64,000 nucleotides of DNA, from assembly GCF_003672135.1 (NCBI RefSeq), contig NC_039512.1:12850874-12914873 (forward strand), written 5' to 3'. Below, piece by piece: positions 26,561 through 39,525 of this stretch. Origin of the DNA: Ooceraea biroi. Its lineage: Eukaryota > Arthropoda > Insecta > Hymenoptera > Formicidae. Below the pieces are notes generated by a model. That model was not told the DNA's origin, made no database searches, and saw nothing but the letters and a program-made list of their open reading frames with translations. The position numbers and the translations under genes are program-made. The first letter of the stretch is position 1. Each line of letters opens with the position of its first letter.

Positions 26561-27374
26561 CCCAGACAGCACACAATATTTATGAAATATTTATAAAATA
26601 TTTATAAGATTTATTTAAATATTTTATAAATATTTATCAAAATATTTCATACATCTTTTTGTAGTCTTAGATTAAACAGATCATAAATATTTATCATAAA
26701 TATTAATTAAATATTCTAAAATTACTTCCCAGGCAGCACACATTGGTTTCAAAGCCGTTTCATAAACGTTTTAACGTAACGTTTCATAACTATTTTATTG
26801 AAACGTTTATTTAGGAGAAAAATGTCCAACGAAAAAACGTTAAGAGAAACGTTTCTTTTTCGGAGAAAAAACGTTTCAGAAACCATCAGAAAAATATTTA
26901 TCAATTCTATATATCAGTGCCTCAAAGATAGACAGAGTTAAGTCACATATTTGTAAAAAACTAGATTTTTAATTTTTTATATTTTATGAATTACTCTCTA
27001 AATTTCGTGTAGTGGAATCTCACTCTTTTGGAATGAGATATCACTTCAAGCAATAATGATTTCAAAAGAAAAGAAGAAGAAAAGAGTACTGGATCGGTTT
27101 TCCGGATGGTTATTTATAAGGTGATAACGCAAATGTTTTGTGCGAAAACGTCACGCCTGGCCTGGCCATCTATCGGTCGCTTGGTGAATCAGAGGCGGGA
27201 ATCACACGCACACAATAAACCAACCAAATATTTACAAGATATTACTATAAATATTTATTTTTACTTACCGTAAATATTATATAAAATATTTAATATTTAT
27301 TTTAATAATATGTCGAATACAATTTTTATTTTTGTATTGTCTTTATGTATCATAAATATTATGTGCTGTCTGGG
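26561..27374. mobile_element. 814-bp element with CCCAGACAGCACA terminal inverted repeats
   Basis: The left end CCCAGACAGCACACAATATT and the right end (reverse complement CCCAGACAGCACATAATATT) match over about 25 bases with one difference. The interior is AT-rich and non-coding. A dinucleotide CT precedes the left end and follows the right end, a possible short target duplication. A related terminus begins inside at 26728, so the element is probably composite. Confidence 0.7.
26728..26885. mobile_element. Nested related terminus and GAAACGTTT-rich segment
   Basis: Begins CCCAGGCAGCACACATTGG, closely similar to the terminus of the enclosing element. The following bases repeat AACGTTT/AAACGTT motifs in both orientations. 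I could not find its partner end, so this may be a truncated insertion; the right limit given is approximate. Confidence 0.4.
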
Positions 27375-27940
27375 CTAGTCATTAACTTATTTTATTTCAA
27401 TTTATAGCAATAATATATATATATTAATCGCCATGAAAGAATTTTCTTAGATTGAAAAAATAAGTTTCATTAAATTTGCTAATTTATTAACAACAAAGAG
27501 ACAAACGAAAATATAAAAAAGTTAAGTGTAGCATAAAATTAAATTAAAAAGTTAAAACACATCTTATTGACGATAATATGTAAAAATATATAGGAAAGTA
27601 TAAGGTTATTATTAGATCGACTGGAAAGTCCATGTGAATAGCAATAAAATTCAAACGCAAAACTTTAATTAATTCTTAATATAAAGTTTGAATATATTTT
27701 ACGGACTTTTCGGAACATCAATATTTTCAAACAAATGATGGAGACTAGAATATATATGTAGCTTGATAGATTTACTCGATATGTAGATATTTATCTTACA
27801 AATCCAACTTAATCGAAGATAAGTCCTGAAGATGCTAATGATTACCGACTTATACTGGCGAGTAAATAACTTGATATAAATGCGTCGCAGTGCCACTTCA
27901 GTTATATTCAACATATTGATCCACTTTATTTTATCATCAA

Positions 27941-28195
27941 CTAGCTGGCGCTTGTTCCTCGCGGGCTTCGCGCGCTCGGTATATTTGGAAAATATAAAGC
28001 ATAAAGAACGTATTTTTTTACGACGCGCACATTTTTAGAAGTTGCAAAACGATTGCACATAGCCTATGTTACTCAGGAAGATCTAAGCTATCCACCAGTG
28101 AAAGATTTTTTCAAATCGGTTTAGTAGTTTCTGAGATTACCCCGAACAATGGAGCAAACTTTACCTCTTTATATATTAGTATATAGATAGAAGTA
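27941..28195. mobile_element. Retroelement- or SINE-like fragment
   Basis: A GC-richer start (CGCGGGCTTCGCGCGC) is followed by a segment with TCAAATCGGTTTAGTAGTTT and TGAGATTACC, then a short terminal repeat tail (TATATATTAGTATATAGATAG). The CAAATCGGT..AGTAGTT block resembles a motif I recall from dispersed insect repeats. No coding frame. Family not determined; repeat database comparison needed. Confidence 0.4.
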
Positions 28196-28850
28196 TAGAT
28201 ATTAAGTTATACATAAATCATAATTTAACGCCGTATAGTATATTTCATATGTATTTCATACTCGTATATAAAATCAGTAAAATCATTGATGATTTTATCG
28301 TATTTTATTGCGCTTTAATGCTGTAAGAACTGACGGGGATAATTTTTTCCTTTATTTTATTTATTAAATCAAGAACGCGTATAAAGTTACATCTTTTTAT
28401 AAATCTCTCATCGATCTTCACATTAACGTAATCATGTAAGGGATCTGCTTTACCAACCTCCTCAAGTACACAGCCGCGATGTGCGAATATATATGTAGAC
28501 ATGATGCGCGTCATCCAAGTATCAAATTGATGCAACTTCATTAGAATTGTGATTACTGATTAGATATTCACACACGCGTCCGTATCCAAACCGCAGTTGA
28601 AAACTGAAAAATCATGAGAAACACAAACCTGCCACAGTACAAGCTAGCCAGATAAAAAAAACAATAGATATATTTTTTCAAAGAGTGCAAAAAGAGAGCA
28701 TCTCTCGAATCAGCATTTTGCCATCTTTGGCGGACGAGCTGGCGTCATAAATATATTAAATTATATTAAATTAAATATAATTAATTAATAAAATTAATTA
28801 TATTATCTTATATTATATTACATTATATTATATTTAATATATCTATGGCT

Positions 28851-29288
28851 GGCGTTTAAAGTGCGCGCGCGCACGGTCACGCGCCACCCGCCACATGCGT
28901 CCGCTCTCTCACGCGAGTGCGCGCACCATGGATTTTGCGGGCGCGAGTGCAGATCGGTGCAGATAGACGAGAGACGACGGTAAATGAGAGTTCGCAGGAA
29001 CGTCAGGTCGACCCGAGAGCCTAAGTAAATCAATTCGTCCAGCGTACGCAGGTGCTGACACGCGGACGCATAGTATCGAGGACAGCCAGAGGTCCACGTA
29101 GAGATGTCACCGTGTGACACGTCGAGTCGCACACTCGCCAGGGTACGGGACGTGTGCGGCGCGCCGCGATGTTTATAATACCGCGGGTACGATGATCCGC
29201 GTCGGCATCGCACGTGGAGAGCGCCGCCGCGACACGAGCCGCCGAATTCTGTGTTCAGTTTCCCCGCTGCTGCTGTGACGCGCGGCGG
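28851..29288 (+). promoter_or_regulatory. CpG-rich promoter/5' UTR region of ANKRD13C
   Basis: After a long AT tract the base composition switches abruptly to GC- and CpG-rich (GTGCGCGCGCGCACGGTCACG at its start), just before the ANKRD13C start codon. No TATA box is evident. This is a typical broad housekeeping promoter and 5' untranslated region; the start site cannot be placed. Confidence 0.45.
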
Positions 29289-32200
29289 ATGCCGCAGATG
29301 CCGATGATCATGGCGCAGAAGGACAGCGAGAGGTATCCGCTCCACAAGTGTATATTTCAAGGCGACGTGAAGACGCTGAGCTCCTTGATCCTCAAACGGA
29401 AGCACGACATCACCGAGAAGGATAAACAAGGTTTGCCTGTCACATAGCTTCATGCTGCAGTAAACTTTATGTCTGCATTGACACAATGTACAAAAAGAAT
29501 TGGTGGATGAATCCGTGGATCTTCCACGAGGTGAGGCATGTGGTAGAGTTTGATATCTAATCATTGTGCACTTTCCGTTGCAGGAAACACGCCCTTGCAT
29601 TTAGCTGTGATGTTAGGAAGAAAAGGTACGCCTCTGCGAGTCTCATCCTGTTTGTTTTTCATGTTTGAACCATGTATCAGATGTTAGAAGCCGTGTTGTA
29701 GTCACTGACAGCTGATCAGCTGATCAATGCACACGCTCATCGATCAGTCATTGAAATACAAATGCGGGAATTGCTTGATCAGATGCCTGGTTTAAATTGA
29801 TGCTGTGATATAGTGAATGGTCGATAAATGTGTACAATATATTCTATTGTATTGCAGAATGTGTTCAATTATTGCTCGCACACGGTGCACCTGTAAAAGT
29901 GAAGAACCTAGCTGGCTGGAGTCCACTGGCGGAAGCGATCAGTTACGGAGACAGGCAAACCAGTTCGTACATGAGACATAAAGCAATGATATACATCAAG
30001 TATCACTGTGTTATCTGCAATCTTCTTTACAGTATCATCTTTAGTGCGCAAACTGAAGCAACAGGCGAGGGAACAGATGGAGGAGAGGCGGCCGAATTTA
30101 GTCGCCGCGTTACACCAAATGGGAGATTTTTATATGGAATTAAAATGGGATTTCCAAAGCTGGGGTAAGTTCTCCTCGCTTCCCGTCCGTCTTCAATTGT
30201 GTAGTGTTCACACAATCATGTTTACTTTCTTGCAGCGCTCTTTTCATTGTATGCTCCTGCCTTGATAACATCTCTTGAATGAACGTCGGTTGTATCAAGA
30301 AAAGTTTTCTGTTTCTTTCAGTGCCGTTAGTTTCGAGGGTGTTGCCATCGGATATATGTAAAATTCATAAAAGTGGGGCTTCGATCAGGATGGACACGAC
30401 CCTTGTAGACTTTAACGACATGAGATGGGAGCGGGGCGATATATCGTTCATCTTCAATGGTGACCAGAAGCCTAGCCACTCGTTGACTGTCCTCGACAAT
30501 AAAGCTAAACTTTTCCAAAGAGTGAGATACGAGGTTAATAGTTTTTCTTCATTCTATGGTGATATTTTTCATTTGTTCACTGTACTAAACAATTACATGT
30601 ATGAATTTTATTATATATATTTGTATTGGAAGCTTTGACATTTGTCACATATTTTGACAATAATTTTAGCTAATCATAACTAGATTAGCTGACATGAAGA
30701 TTAAATTTGATCGTCAAATCTAGCCTTCTGATTTGTACTAATTTATTCTCTTGCATGTTTTTTAGGAGACAGAACTCGAGATCGAAGATGAAGTCGATAT
30801 TCTTATGTCCAGTGATATCATGGTGGCGCAAATGTCTACAAAAGGCATCACGTTTTCCAGAGCGCAGACAGGATGGATTTTTAGAGAAGACAAAAGGGTA
30901 AGCTGGTGTCGAGCTTTAACAATGATAAAATTGATTATAAAGCGCAATGAAAAATGATGTAATATATAAATTATGCCCGTCCCAGATCAACTGTGCTTCC
31001 TTTCACATAGGGACTCTGATCATTCTTGAGCCAATTCTGGATTATCATACCAGAATTGGCTCAAGAATAGTATAAAAGTATGAAGAGAGAGGGAGAGAGA
31101 CAGCAATCCTGAAATAAATATTTAAAAATTAAGGAAATGGTGGGCGCCTTCAACGCTGATTTTTACCAAATCAACGGCATGGTACTGGAAAGTAGAAAAC
31201 GCCGCGAACACTTAAGCGAGGAGGACCTCCAGAAAAACAAAGCCATCATGGAGTCCCTCACGAAAGGCAGCTCACAGGGATTCAAAAACGGCGAGGTAAG
31301 AGATTTCGAACGTAATGAGAGCGCATCGCTGCTCCGGTAACTGCGATAGCTTCCCGAAACGTGTACTCCGCACGAAGAATACGTTCATGTCTTCACAGCA
31401 AATGTAGTAAAATTACATCTCATTTGTCCAGCCTCCCACGAGAAGAGCGTCGTTGAACCCACCACCAGAATCGAACATAACTTGGGACGATTACATTGTT
31501 GCGCCGCCCGGCAGTTGCCCGCTCTTAGGCAGAAGCCTCGTCTACAAGGAGAGCAGTAAATCGTTCAAAGCCACCGTGGCGATGAGCCCGGACTTCCCCC
31601 TCACCGTCGACATGCTACTCAACGTTCTGGAAGTGATCACGCCGTTCAAGCACCTGAGCAAGCTGCGACAGTTCGTCCTCATGAAATTGCCGCCCGGGTT
31701 TCCGGTCAAGATCGACATACCGATCCTGCCTACGGTCACCGCTAAAATAACTTTCCAAGAATTCGCCTTCCGTGACGACATAGATCCAGAATTGTTTCAA
31801 GTGCCATCGAACTACTTCGAAGATCCAATGAGGTAAGTACGATTCCGGTAAAGTGTCGGGCGAGTTAAAAAGTCGTGACAATCCTCCACTAGATCCTTGA
31901 AAGATCAGTCTATATCTACGAGCTTTTGCTCGTCAACATATTATTTTATAAGTCACATAAACAATTTCTGGAATATTTGATAAGATGCTTTTGCTACGCG
32001 TACATTATCGTAAAATTGAGACGCAATAATACGTTTCAGTGGATATGGTGCGTATATCACTATGATGATGGTTCTTCATACTGCGTCGTGTGTTCGAGGG
32101 TAAAACTTCAAGACAAAGAGAGCGTTCTGTGATCGGGCTTGCAAATTTCTGTCGTTACAACGAAATTTTTATCTCGTTAACAATGTGGATTTTAATCTCG

Positions 32201-32660
32201 GATTTTATATTTAACTTTATATTTTATCAGTAATAATAAAACTACTGTAGAATTGTATTGATATTGGCAAACACATTGCAGATATTTATTTTAATGGCAA
32301 GTCTTTTAACAAAAATATACCTCTGTGTAACAAATAATACATTTTTATAACGTGATGTTTTAACAACCGCATGTTTTGTACAAACAGTTTCACTGATAAA
32401 AAGCTCGCTTTTTGCTGAAAAACCGACATTGTATAATATAACTTATAACATTCGCGCAGTTCTCGAAACATTCAAGATGTTTTACATCGAACATGTTTAA
32501 TACGATTTGCATATGGACTAGTCTGTCATGCGTTTTTCATATCACACTTCGCAGGTCTTGCGCCTGCGCCGTACTGACACTGATAACATTACATTAATTA
32601 ACTACTAACCACATCAGCGATCGAAAATTTATTTTTTCTTGCAGATTTCCAGACTTATGA
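29289..32660 (+). CDS. Ankrd13C: Ankyrin repeat domain-containing protein 13C
   Basis: In mammals ANKRD13C is an endoplasmic-reticulum-associated protein that assists folding and export of some G-protein-coupled receptors. Nine exons join in frame to 447 residues: 29289-29430, 29584-29625, 29858-29962, 30033-30164, 30322-30533, 30766-30897, 31134-31295, 31432-31832 and 32645-32660. The first in-frame ATG after an upstream TGA is at 29289. Residues about 16-100 carry ankyrin repeats (NTPLHLAVMLG, GWSPLAEAISYGDRQ). The remainder is the GPCR_chapero_1-type domain, with strong family blocks LESRKRREHLSEED, VLEVITPFKHLSKLR and KLPPGFPVKIDIP, and the family-typical end FPDL. Exon 3 uses an unusual donor, GTTCGT, but the frame and the residues across it (GDRQTISSLVRKLK) support it. 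The last exon adds only the end of one codon, four residues and the stop. Identification is firm. Confidence 0.95.
31022..31068. repeat. Perfect 19-bp inverted repeat in ANKRD13C intron 6
   Basis: The arms ATTCTTGAGCCAATTCTGG and its exact reverse complement are separated by a 9-base loop. The intron RNA would form a perfect hairpin close to the exon 7 acceptor at 31133. Confidence 0.8.
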
Positions 32661-35600
32661 CGCTTCGACATCCTAACATTAATCGAGGTTCAGCCTAGTT
32701 GGGGTCGGTTTCCTTCTGTGCTAGGGGACAATCTGGCTTTGGAGACTTGGGTCTACAGTCTGAATAACGTCTATGCAGGTCACTGTTTATTACGTAACTT
32801 ATCGTAATTCAATCAATACCTAACAGCGAATAGTGTCGAATATTTAAGGGACATTCGATAGGCGGACTACGGAGGGCAAATTTGCGCACTGAAATCAGAT
32901 AAATTTGCACATGGTATATACTATATCACTATATTTAGTACTTAAACTCAATTACGTATTCGCCAAGTAGACATTAACGTTTATATAAAATTATACGTGT
33001 GTCGTGTCGTGTCGCATCACGCATCACGATCGGCTTGACACGTGGAGTTAAACACGCTTGGGATATATGCACATAATCGAATATCGAGGCGCAATTGCTG
33101 ACTTTTTTTATATTTATATTTCATTTAGATATTTGTGCATCGTGACAGAGAATTAATAGCTCAGTAATTTTCAAGTCTACTGCCATATTTGATAATTTGG
33201 CGCTTGTATTTGTGATTCGTTTCGACATGTGTAAAAGATTGAACACACACAAGATTGAAATACGAACAGTAAGTTATATAATAATATGTCAAGCAACATA
33301 AAAATCTGATTTCTGATTGATATAATCTTTCTCATTGTCATAACGCACGAATATCTAAACACGGTGCCTCACACCCCGGATGTATTCCAAACGTATGTAA
33401 TTTTACGTGCTAAAGCATTCCTGATACCGTGTGGTATTCGGGAAAGTGTATACTATGTGTGATAAGTGACATGTAATCTAAGTTTTCGGGAAACATCGCG
33501 ATCGAAATTCTCGTTTCTTGAGTGTGCTTGGAAATAAACGAACAATTTCTCATATCGGAAGACACCTGAAAATTTTCTCGTCCTTACGGCTACACTGGAT
33601 CATGATGGTCAAAAATGCGAAATTGTACGCGATTTATTTTTACGGTATAATAGTTTAATCGTTAGTAATAACGAAAAGATAAATGAATTTATCTTGTCTA
33701 AAAGAAGATAGAAATGTTCGATGATTTGAGATTTTAGTTGATTTTTGATTTCCGGTGATTTGATTTTTAGTGTTATAATTTTATCTGTAACGTCCCAGTG
33801 ATGACCCAGTGTAACCGCGTGATAATGGATAATATAGGATTATAATAAAGAATTAACGGTGGAATGCAGGGAATCAGATTAAAAAAAAAAACGAGTAGCG
33901 TTGCTATATTAGTATTCTGCACTTTTCGCAAACTGTCTGTCGACTCCAATCTGCGAAGGTAACTAACTGTGTTACTTTTGTTTCTTCGCTGCTCTCAAGC
34001 AATATGTATTTTTACTATTGAGGGTTTCGTGAATATACTGTAGCATCCGATTGGCCACATAAGAGAACGTTTAGTGCAGAATGCATTCTTCAGTATTACC
34101 AGTTGACACTTGCGTAGCTTACATCGTAGCGATTGTAATACTTCTCTTTTAGTACAAACACGTTACCACACATACACACATAAACACACATATAAACCTG
34201 CACACCAGCTTCATATCCTCGCGCGAGTTAGTGCATAAAGTCGTCTTTGAGATATAAAGATGCGCGCTCATACCGCATTCGATATTATAATTGTTATTAT
34301 TTAATCTTAAATGTTATAATGCACAGAATGTGTTGAAAAACTGAGTCTACAATTTCCTTTAATTAATCTGAATTCGAGTTTTAGTGAAATTTAGTTGCAG
34401 GTCAACCTCTTCTTTCGTAGTCTCTTAATTTTTTGCATTAAAGTAATAAATAAAAGTAATAAATAAAAGAGAATATAAAAAATAAAGTAACATTTAGGTT
34501 AAATTACTTAAAAAATTAATTTACTTAAATCTGTTTAAAATTAAATGGATATTATGTGGAATTGATATTTATTTTTATTTTTGGAGATTAAATCAGAGAG
34601 AAGATCGTACTCGTGATTTCTTGTACACGCAGATTTTCAGCACTTTGTATGAAGGCGTTACATGTAAATAAGAGCTTACTAGATGCTATTGTTTAACGAA
34701 TGCGAGAGTATGAGTCCGGATCAATCTTCCTTGCTACCGAATTCTCGAACAATCACGATGAGATCCAGCTGAATGACGCTTTTGTGAAGTTGTGGATTTT
34801 TCAGTGAATAATATAGATAAATTTCCAAATAAACAAATGAATTTTCTTTAACCACAGATGTGTCCAGATATCTATAAAATAACATATTACTACGGATATT
34901 ATCATAATATCGATCAAAAGTGCCTACATTTGTTTACTTACAAAATTTCATTGATTTGATTTTCATTAATTTTAATAATTTTAATCTTCCTGCGAAAAAT
35001 TGTTGTCCGCCCACTTGTACATTCGCGTATGGCCTTCTTTGTTAATATTTTCCATAATATTAAAATTATTATAAATCATATAAAAGGAAAATTAATATAA
35101 AATTATAAAGAATTCTTCGTCCTTTTAGCGATAAAATGTAAAAAATGACCAGAAATCACGTTCAAGCACCTACCTAGTGGAAGGGCACATACGATGACAA
35201 TGCTACGCGTGAGAACGAAGGGGCATGCCGATCGTTACACATGTACATAACTTGTACTTCACGACATGCGATTCTGTTAATCGCCGTGTAATCCGAGCAT
35301 GGTCACCCCCTGAAGTAAATCGCGGCGTCACGCGTCGTGCGATCTTGGACTACTTGCAGCACAATTTTACGGCCTTGTCGACTGACGCAGCCGAAAGTCA
35401 AAAGAAGAGTTATGTGTGAATGTGAGTACATATATGTATTTGTTTATTCATATCGAAGAAAAGGAACCACGATATCTTGCATCTGTACAAAATCTGTACA
35501 AACGACATGCAATATTCATATATCTAATGTAATTAATATTAGATAATATTATTTTTTAATTTGTTTTTCATTTTTTGATAAATAAAAATGAATCACATGT

Positions 35601-36642
35601 ATGTTTAGCAGAAATAAGAACTAACATTATGAAAGAATCATGTTCACTGATTGGGAAACGTTTGCTCTATAGCAAGAGCGTATGCTTATCAATATGAAAT
35701 TGGGGTGGACACACAGATGCTGATAAAGGTGACAGGAAGAGAGAGTCTGTCGCCTGTCAAATTGTTACGAAAGTTCCGTCTGTCTTTTGCATTTACGACA
35801 TGTATGCGCTTTGCGTAAGGCTGACGTGCCTGCTAGGACTACGGTGTACTAAAAATTAAGCATACATTTATGCACAGGCATTAAATCTCGTGAAAACAGT
35901 AAGCTCCGTCTTTGAAAATGCGGGAAGTGGAATTTCACAGCAAAAAAAACTGAAAAAATGAAAAGAAATAAACGAATGTTTAAGAATGAAACGTTTCAGT
36001 ATAGGAATTGTTCAAACTTCACATAGATACTACGGTCGATTAATCTGAAGTGAAATCTCTTAGCGAACCATAAAAGAAACGTAACACAACATTTTACGGT
36101 GAAGCTAATGTCACGACTATGTATAGAACAGTTACATAAGATTGCGTTTAGAATCGAGAAGAAAAGAACGGAAAGGAGATAATTCCTTTCGTCATACCGC
36201 AATCCAACTCGTTCATTTATTTGGAGTATTTTTCTCATGCGATCACGACGGAAAAGAAAGCGAAACAAAAATGCTAACGACACCGTAAAACGATAGAAAA
36301 TATCTAATAATAGTGTAATAATTTTCCTCGAAAACAAGACTACTTTTGTGCGAAATGCCCTCTTGTTCTTGCATCCATGCAGACATGAAGACCTGTAACA
36401 TACTTATGTAACAATGTCTTCTCTGTCGGCACCTAGCGCGAGTGCATGCGTATGTGTGTGTTTACATTTAAACAGAGGGAAATGTAAATCCTACACGAGC
36501 GGTGATAGTTTCCACATCTTCGGGCGTGTCGCACCGATTCTTGTCAACGTCCTTGTCATCGCGGTTCTGAAGAGCGACCTAAGCTCAAACAAGCGAGACC
36601 ACCTTGGAGCATGAGGAGGGGCACCTCGACGTGTTAGAGGAG
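32661..36642. other. Intergenic, no supported gene
   Basis: AT-rich sequence between ANKRD13C and the Gly/Tyr-rich gene. Its first part is likely the 3' untranslated region of ANKRD13C. The short open frames here show no domain, composition bias or splice signals that support coding. Confidence 0.5.
33533..33538 (+). terminator. Possible distal polyadenylation signal for ANKRD13C
   Basis: An AATAAA about 870 bases past the stop codon. It would imply a long 3' untranslated region; no nearer canonical signal was noticed. Confidence 0.25.
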
Positions 36643-36645
36643 AGG

Positions 36646-36653
36646 ATATATAG
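36646..36653 (+). promoter_or_regulatory. TATA box of the Gly/Tyr-rich protein gene
   Basis: TATATAGA lies about 95 bases upstream of the start codon. That puts the probable start of transcription around 36667-36682 and leaves a short 5' untranslated region. TATA promoters are common for strongly and tissue-specifically expressed cuticle genes. Confidence 0.5.
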
Positions 36654-36742
36654 AGGTTTACGTGCCAGTACAAGAGCAAATCATCTCTTCGTGTCTCGGA
36701 CACTGTGTTTCCCCGAAAAATGCGATCAGTGACACCAACAAT

Positions 36743-39277
36743 ATGAAGCTGATTCTTGTTGTAAGTAAATTAAACATTTCTTCTCTTGCAAACAGGTTGC
36801 AATATTATTTACATACTTCTAAATTTAGATTTTTACAACTTTTATCTCTAAAATTGGCTATTTCGTAATCGACTTTTGAAAATTCAAATTTAAATAAAGT
36901 CTATTGAAAAATATATGTGAAAAATAAAGCTTTTGTCATGTTAATAAATCAATAAATTAGTTTTGACACTTTTGGTAAGAAAAGATTGGTTGTATTTAGT
37001 GAAAGATATATCTGCAAAGTTTGTTAATTTATTTCAAAATGCACAGATATTTTATTTCTAGATTTCTTGGACTTTATAGTGTATTAAATTAATTATTTTA
37101 TTTCATAGCTATTCTTTCCTTATATTGAACTTTTATAGAATCTATTGAAACATTGTACAATATAAATTGCATTATAATAATATCTTAAAATAATAGACCA
37201 CAATGTTAATTATTTAACATTGTAATCTATTAAAAAAAAGTTTTATCTCTGATGAAAATATGCATAAATAAGTGCACGTATTTTATATTTTCATTTTATT
37301 ACTTTACTATTTTACTGTGTTGATCACAGATATTGACTCTCAGCGTGGTGATTGCACTATGTCATGGTGCGGCCCAAGCTCCAGACTCGAAGCTATTTAC
37401 AAAATTGACGCCGGTGAGCGATGCACAGCATGTGTACACAGATAATGCAAACAATCGAGGAGATTTAACTACATCTGCAAGTGACCGAAGTAAGAACAAC
37501 AATTTTTTCTACCGCAGATTCTTCATTTGCACTATTTATTTTCCAATATTCTTTTTTAATAAATAATAAAGATATGATTCTGCTTGTAACGGTAAACTAT
37601 TGAACGCGGGATAATTCAAGGAAATTGCTGGCACATGACTTGAATCAAGTCAAGCAGTTTTTTGATATGACACCTTAATGGCGTGCTGCGTTGCATAACG
37701 TAAAGGATTACCGTATATAAGAGAGGACATCATTCTAATTGTGACACAAATTATTCTATAATCTCGGGAGCACAGAGAGTTCGAAATTCTCAAGTATCGC
37801 ATGAAATGGATGGCGGAAGTATGACGGATGCGTGCAGATCATGTTCTTCGAAGTACCGTGAATCACATGTTGCTTCCTCGTGAGAGAGTCGAAAGACCTT
37901 CGAACGGCTTGTTACATTAGCATCTTATTACAATCAGTTTTTTTGCTATGAGAAGCGCCCAACCCTCAAAGTCAGAGCGTGGGAATGACAGTGACACACT
38001 TAGTTAATATGCCAATTACTCATCGCACTCTGTTATGTTACCGCATTAGATAAGGATCGATTATTATACCTAATGCTGCTCGCAATCCTATTCCGCATTT
38101 TGTGCGTGTAAATTCACACAATTATACGTCTACGGTTAATGTGATAGATGTGCTATTAATAGCAGCTTCCGATACACAAATGATACTCTCATTCATTACA
38201 ATGTTTTCCAGTGAAACATTTAAATTGTATATCATACATATAGAACATTATTTTTGCATTATTGATGCATAAATTAATACGTAAATTTAATTTTTGTGGT
38301 TTTACGTTTGGTAATTAAATTTTGAGAAATTATTCTTGCAAAACGATTAGAATTTTTGTTTGATACATATACAATTTATTGATACAAAAATATTTGTGTT
38401 TAGCATTTCATCTAAACAAAGATTATGGGTCAATTGGATATCCCGGAGGATATCCTGGAGGATATTCCGGTTATCCTGGATATTCATATGGCGCTAACCC
38501 AGGAATCGGTGGATCTTATTATCCTGGTGGGTATCGCAATAGCCTAATTCCGGGCGGTTATAGAGGATTTCAAGTAGCTGGACCAGGAGGAATTGTTGGT
38601 GGCGGCTATCTTGGGTAAGAGACAATTATACTTGAGATAATATTCTTTTGCATAATTTTTCATAATATTTCTTTAGATTTGGTTGTAATTATGTAAAACA
38701 TCTTTAATTGTATTAAATATTTTATTTATTTAAACAGATAAAACGATTATTAATGAAACAAGAAGATATTAGAATATTAAGTACGTGCAGTTAATGTCAC
38801 GTTTGCTTAAACTTTTGCAAGAGATTTTGTATTCTTAATTTGCATATGAAGATATTAACAGAAAAATATTAAATAATCGAAACAGAAAGAAAGAAAAAAT
38901 TAATTGTATGTGAAATAAATTAAAGAAGAAATAATGAATGTTTTTATTACAGATATGGGTATTATCCAGGTTATTCTGGATATGGTGGATATGGTGGGTA
39001 TGGTGGATATGGCGGATATGGTGGGTATGGCGGATATGGTGGATATGGCGGCTATGGAAGGGGATATGGTCCTGGTTACGGCGGTTATGGCAGGGGTTAT
39101 GATGATGGTTCTTTATATGGTGGTTACGGTGGGGTGGGTGGATACGATTCTTATGGTTACGGAAGTGGATATGGCTCAACATATGCAGCTAGAAGCCCCT
39201 ATGCTCCATACAGCTATCGTAGTGATAGTTATGGCACTTCCCTTAGTAATCCGACTGGTTATCGTGGTTATTCTTAA
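36743..39277 (+). CDS. Secreted Gly/Tyr-rich structural protein
   Basis: Probably an extracellular structural protein of cuticle, eggshell or similar matrix. Four exons join in frame to 237 residues: 36743-36760, 37330-37489, 38404-38614 and 38953-39277. The first exon encodes only six residues; with exon 2 it makes a signal peptide (MKLILVILTLSVVIALCHG). A short polar segment (residues about 24-60) follows, then Gly-Pro-Tyr sequence (SIGYPGGYPGGYSGYPGY), then a run of tandem GYG and YGG units from about residue 137, and a Tyr/Ser-rich tail ending GYRGYS. No cysteine occurs in the mature part, and no known catalytic or binding domain is visible. Repetitive tyrosines suggest cross-linking. It is convergent with the chitin-binding/collagen gene 1.8 kb downstream. 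Family beyond 'glycine-rich secreted protein' cannot be assigned. Confidence 0.85.
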
Positions 39278-39525
39278 ACATGATTTTGTAGACGTTTTTT
39301 TACGTAATTACTTGGCAATATTACACAATTAGAAATATCTTTAGAAACTAATACGTCTGATACGTTCTTTACTCAGCATGATCAAATTAATGATACTTTT
39401 AAGACTTATTAACATGTAAAATTTGGTAACATGTAAAAATTACTACATTGCGATGTGATATGAAGGCGATTTTGTAGTTTTACTCTGTAAGTCGTAAAAT
39501 TATGCAAATGTACGTTGTATATTGA

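Larger units (their letters stand above)
24513..28850. other. Intergenic block of AT-rich DNA and inverted-repeat elements
   Basis: Between the divergently transcribed lipase and ANKRD13C genes. No supported coding region. It contains three inverted-repeat elements and a retroelement-like tail, listed separately; the remainder is low-complexity AT sequence, densest at about 28741-28845. Confidence 0.55.
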
